Below the pieces are notes generated by a model. The model saw only the letters and a list, made by a program, of their open reading frames with translations, made no database searches and was not told the origin of the DNA. The position numbers were made by a program, and so were the translations under genes. From Saccoglossus kowalevskii (Eukaryota; Hemichordata; Enteropneusta; Harrimaniidae): 19,248 nucleotides of DNA. This document shows, piece after piece, positions 18,701 to 19,248 of the stretch. The stretch lies in contig NW_003135335.1 of assembly GCF_000003605.2 (NCBI RefSeq), forward strand, positions 204,938-224,185, given 5' to 3'. Numbering within the stretch: the first letter of the stretch is position 1; every line of letters starts with the position of its first letter.

Positions 18701-18887
18701 TTAAAAGGATACCAATCTTCATCTAGTTCTATATCGAGTTCCTCTGCATTTCTTGTAAACCAATCATTTTGATGTTTTAATTTCTGGAATTTGTGATCCA
18801 TTTTGTCAATTTTTCTGGTTAATTTGACCCTTTCCTTGACTGCAGCTAAATACTTCAGTTCAACTGGAAAAACAGGCATGTCATCAT
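15635..18887 (-). CDS. DDX24: DDX24 gene, 3' part: C-terminal tail of DEAD-box RNA helicase, four exons
   Basis: DDX24 is an ATP-dependent RNA helicase of the DEAD-box family, nucleolar in studied animals and linked to ribosome biogenesis. Reading the minus strand, exons 18887-18713, 17724-17660, 16343-16245 and 15768-15635 join in phase into about 155 residues and a stop. The first exon has DMPVFPVELKYLAAVKERV, then DIELDED, which matches the segment after the helicase core of human DDX24 (there beginning DIPMFPV). The stretch from the ED pair to TTLF has the same length as in human. LFPKG, then QYPTRGGQF, matches LFTE, then KYPTQSGK, and both proteins end in a lysine-rich tail (here KQKNKHKRKKKNK). 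The human sequence is from memory. Helicase motifs I-VI are not in the window, so catalytic competence cannot be judged. The gene converges on CAD. Confidence 0.88.
15769..16244 (-). other. DDX24: DDX24 intron
   Basis: 476 bp, AT-rich, with no recognised element. Confidence 0.8.
16245..16343 (-). CDS. DDX24: DDX24 internal exon with QYPTRGG motif
   Basis: 99 nt: GT plus 32 codons plus G. It encodes NLNSMLKTTLFPKGFSAQYP, then TRGGQFTMPYKQ. The LF...YPT.(S/G)G pattern is the best recognised part of the DDX24 tail. The acceptor is TTTTGTAG and the donor GTATTT. Confidence 0.85.
16344..17659 (-). other. DDX24: DDX24 intron with a dispersed-repeat copy
   Basis: 1,316 bp. 17276-17460 is a family B repeat copy with possible inverted ends. 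The rest is AT-rich without features. Small open frames at 16474-16686 and 16656-16862 are not conserved. Confidence 0.75.
17276..17460. repeat. Dispersed repeat family B, copy 1
   Basis: ACCACCAGTTCC(T/C)TCTTTT continues CATCACAAA, then TTATAGTCTG(C/A)ACTTTCC, then CAGA(A/T)GATTG(A/G)GACAAAAA and TTTTGAGT. These blocks are shared with 18303-18410 in the same orientation. TTAACCACCAG at the start and CTGGTGGTGAA near 17450 are inverted, suggesting a MITE of about 185 bp. Confidence 0.7.
17660..17724 (-). CDS. DDX24: DDX24 small internal exon
   Basis: 65 nt, split at both ends: TG|T makes Cys upstream and A|GT makes Ser downstream. It encodes LHDLGDSAEQKDHRKHLKSL then R. The donor is a perfect GTAAGT. 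The acceptor, AACAAACCCAG, has a poor pyrimidine tract with CTAAC just upstream. It is supported because its phase fits both neighbours and the length between conserved blocks equals that in human DDX24. Residue conservation here is low. Confidence 0.8.
17795..18130. promoter_or_regulatory. CpG-dense patch with overlapping palindromes (GCGAGATCTCGC and TCTCGCGAGA)
   Basis: The surrounding DNA is CpG-poor and AT-rich, but this stretch has many CpGs, including GACGCGCGTCGAACG, TTTCGCG, CCACGCGATG and TTTGACGCGACTACGACG. GCGAGATCTCGC (17805-17816) overlaps TCTCGCGAGA (17811-17820). The latter is a known CpG-island promoter element bound by BANP in mammals. The patch could be an internal or divergent promoter, or simply a young transposon. 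No first exon is evident. Confidence 0.4.
18303..18545 (+). repeat. Dispersed repeats B (copy 2) and A joined
   Basis: 18303-18410 matches 17276-17395, and 18430-18545 matches 3489-3610. This copy joins both blocks, so A and B are probably parts of one longer repeat family that the other two sites keep only partly. Confidence 0.7.
18713..18887 (-). CDS. DDX24: DDX24 exon: post-helicase segment
   Basis: 175 nt. It opens with AT, completing a split codon, and ends with TG before donor GTATCC. The acceptor has a long T-run ending in CAG. It encodes DDMPVFPVELKYLAAVKERV, then KLTRKIDKM and a charged, probably helical stretch to ELDIELDED. The frame runs on to a TGA at 18684-18682, but homology leaves the open frame at the donor, so that read-through is intronic. 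Confidence 0.88.
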
Positions 18888-19130
18888 CTGAAAAAAAAAA
18901 ATGTATTTGTAATAAGAAAAATCTGAATAATGCTGTTTTGCTATCAAATTTGATCATAATTACATCACATACACATGTGGGTATATTCAGCTGAATTTCA
19001 ATGTATAGTGTATTGTGAATACATCATGTAGTGACTAAAATACCCAAAATGAATCATTCAGAGGCATTTGATATTGGCAATACAACAAACCAGCATACAT
19101 AAAATGATATATTCATATAACTATCAAGTA
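18888..19130 (-). other. DDX24: DDX24 intron upstream of exon 18887
   Basis: It begins (minus strand) with a T11 pyrimidine tract at the acceptor. Beyond that it is AT-rich with diverged copies of the edge tandem repeat. No exon is seen. Confidence 0.7.
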
Positions 19131-19248
19131 TATATTCAGATATACCCATAGTATATTGTAAATACATCATCATCAACCGGCCAGCATGCATATATTCAGA
19201 TATACCCATAGTATACTGTAAATACATCGTCAACCAACTATCATGCAT
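19131..19248. repeat. 60-bp tandem repeat at the right edge
   Basis: TATATTCAGATATACCCATA continues GTATA(T/C)TGTAAATACATC at 19131 and again at 19191, a 60-bp period. The second copy lacks three bases and runs off the window. A diverged relative lies at about 18982-19030 (GGTATATTCAG...GTATTGTGAATACATCATG). It lies in the DDX24 intron upstream of the 18887 acceptor. Confidence 0.85.

Larger units (their letters stand above)
17725..18712 (-). other. DDX24: DDX24 intron with CpG-dense patch and repeat copies
   Basis: 988 bp between exons split at TG|T. 17795-18130 is CpG-dense, 18130-18300 unremarkable, and 18303-18545 carries the family B and A repeats in series. Confidence 0.75.

Overview
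This is animal nuclear DNA. It is AT-rich, with coding exons of about 65 to 200 bp separated by GT-AG introns of 0.2 to 2.7 kb and full of decayed mobile elements. Two multi-exon genes can be read by joining exons in phase and comparing with remembered animal proteins. The exon structure, AT-rich introns, YR retroelement and many small inverted-repeat elements suggest an invertebrate metazoan, possibly marine. The species cannot be named from sequence alone.

Plus strand, 3661-11256: seven exons encode the C-terminal aspartate transcarbamylase (ATCase) domain of CAD, the multifunctional enzyme of de novo pyrimidine synthesis. About 290 residues join without a stop and end at TGA 11254-11256. 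The upstream CPSase and dihydroorotase exons lie outside the window, so bases 1-3660 are most likely intronic.

Minus strand, 18887 down to 15635: four exons encode the C-terminal tail of the DEAD-box RNA helicase DDX24, ending in a lysine-rich tail. The helicase core lies beyond the right edge. CAD and DDX24 converge, with about 4.4 kb between their stop codons and no further gene that I can support.

Bases 1-3660 hold a decayed DIRS-like tyrosine-recombinase retrotransposon (RNase H end plus recombinase, about 60-1620), a 140-bp tandem repeat (2165-2630), and a 350-bp element with 53-bp inverted ends (2799-3148) that shares a 3'-end motif with the DIRS remnant. The CAD introns carry a 2.1-kb inverted-repeat element whose right end reaches the next splice acceptor (4647-6755), a nested 237-bp MITE-like element, two adjacent inverted-repeat elements (9668-10282), and a minisatellite of exactly 14 copies of 21 bp (10756-11049). 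The DDX24 introns hold a CpG-dense patch with overlapping palindromes including TCTCGCGAGA, two copies of a dispersed repeat with a third relative in the CAD intron, and a 60-bp tandem repeat at the right edge.

CAD makes the pyrimidine precursors for RNA, and DDX24 belongs to a family linked to ribosome biogenesis. That thematic link is only inference. I see no bacterial operon, CRISPR, toxin, virus or tRNA/rRNA gene, and no convincing new system.
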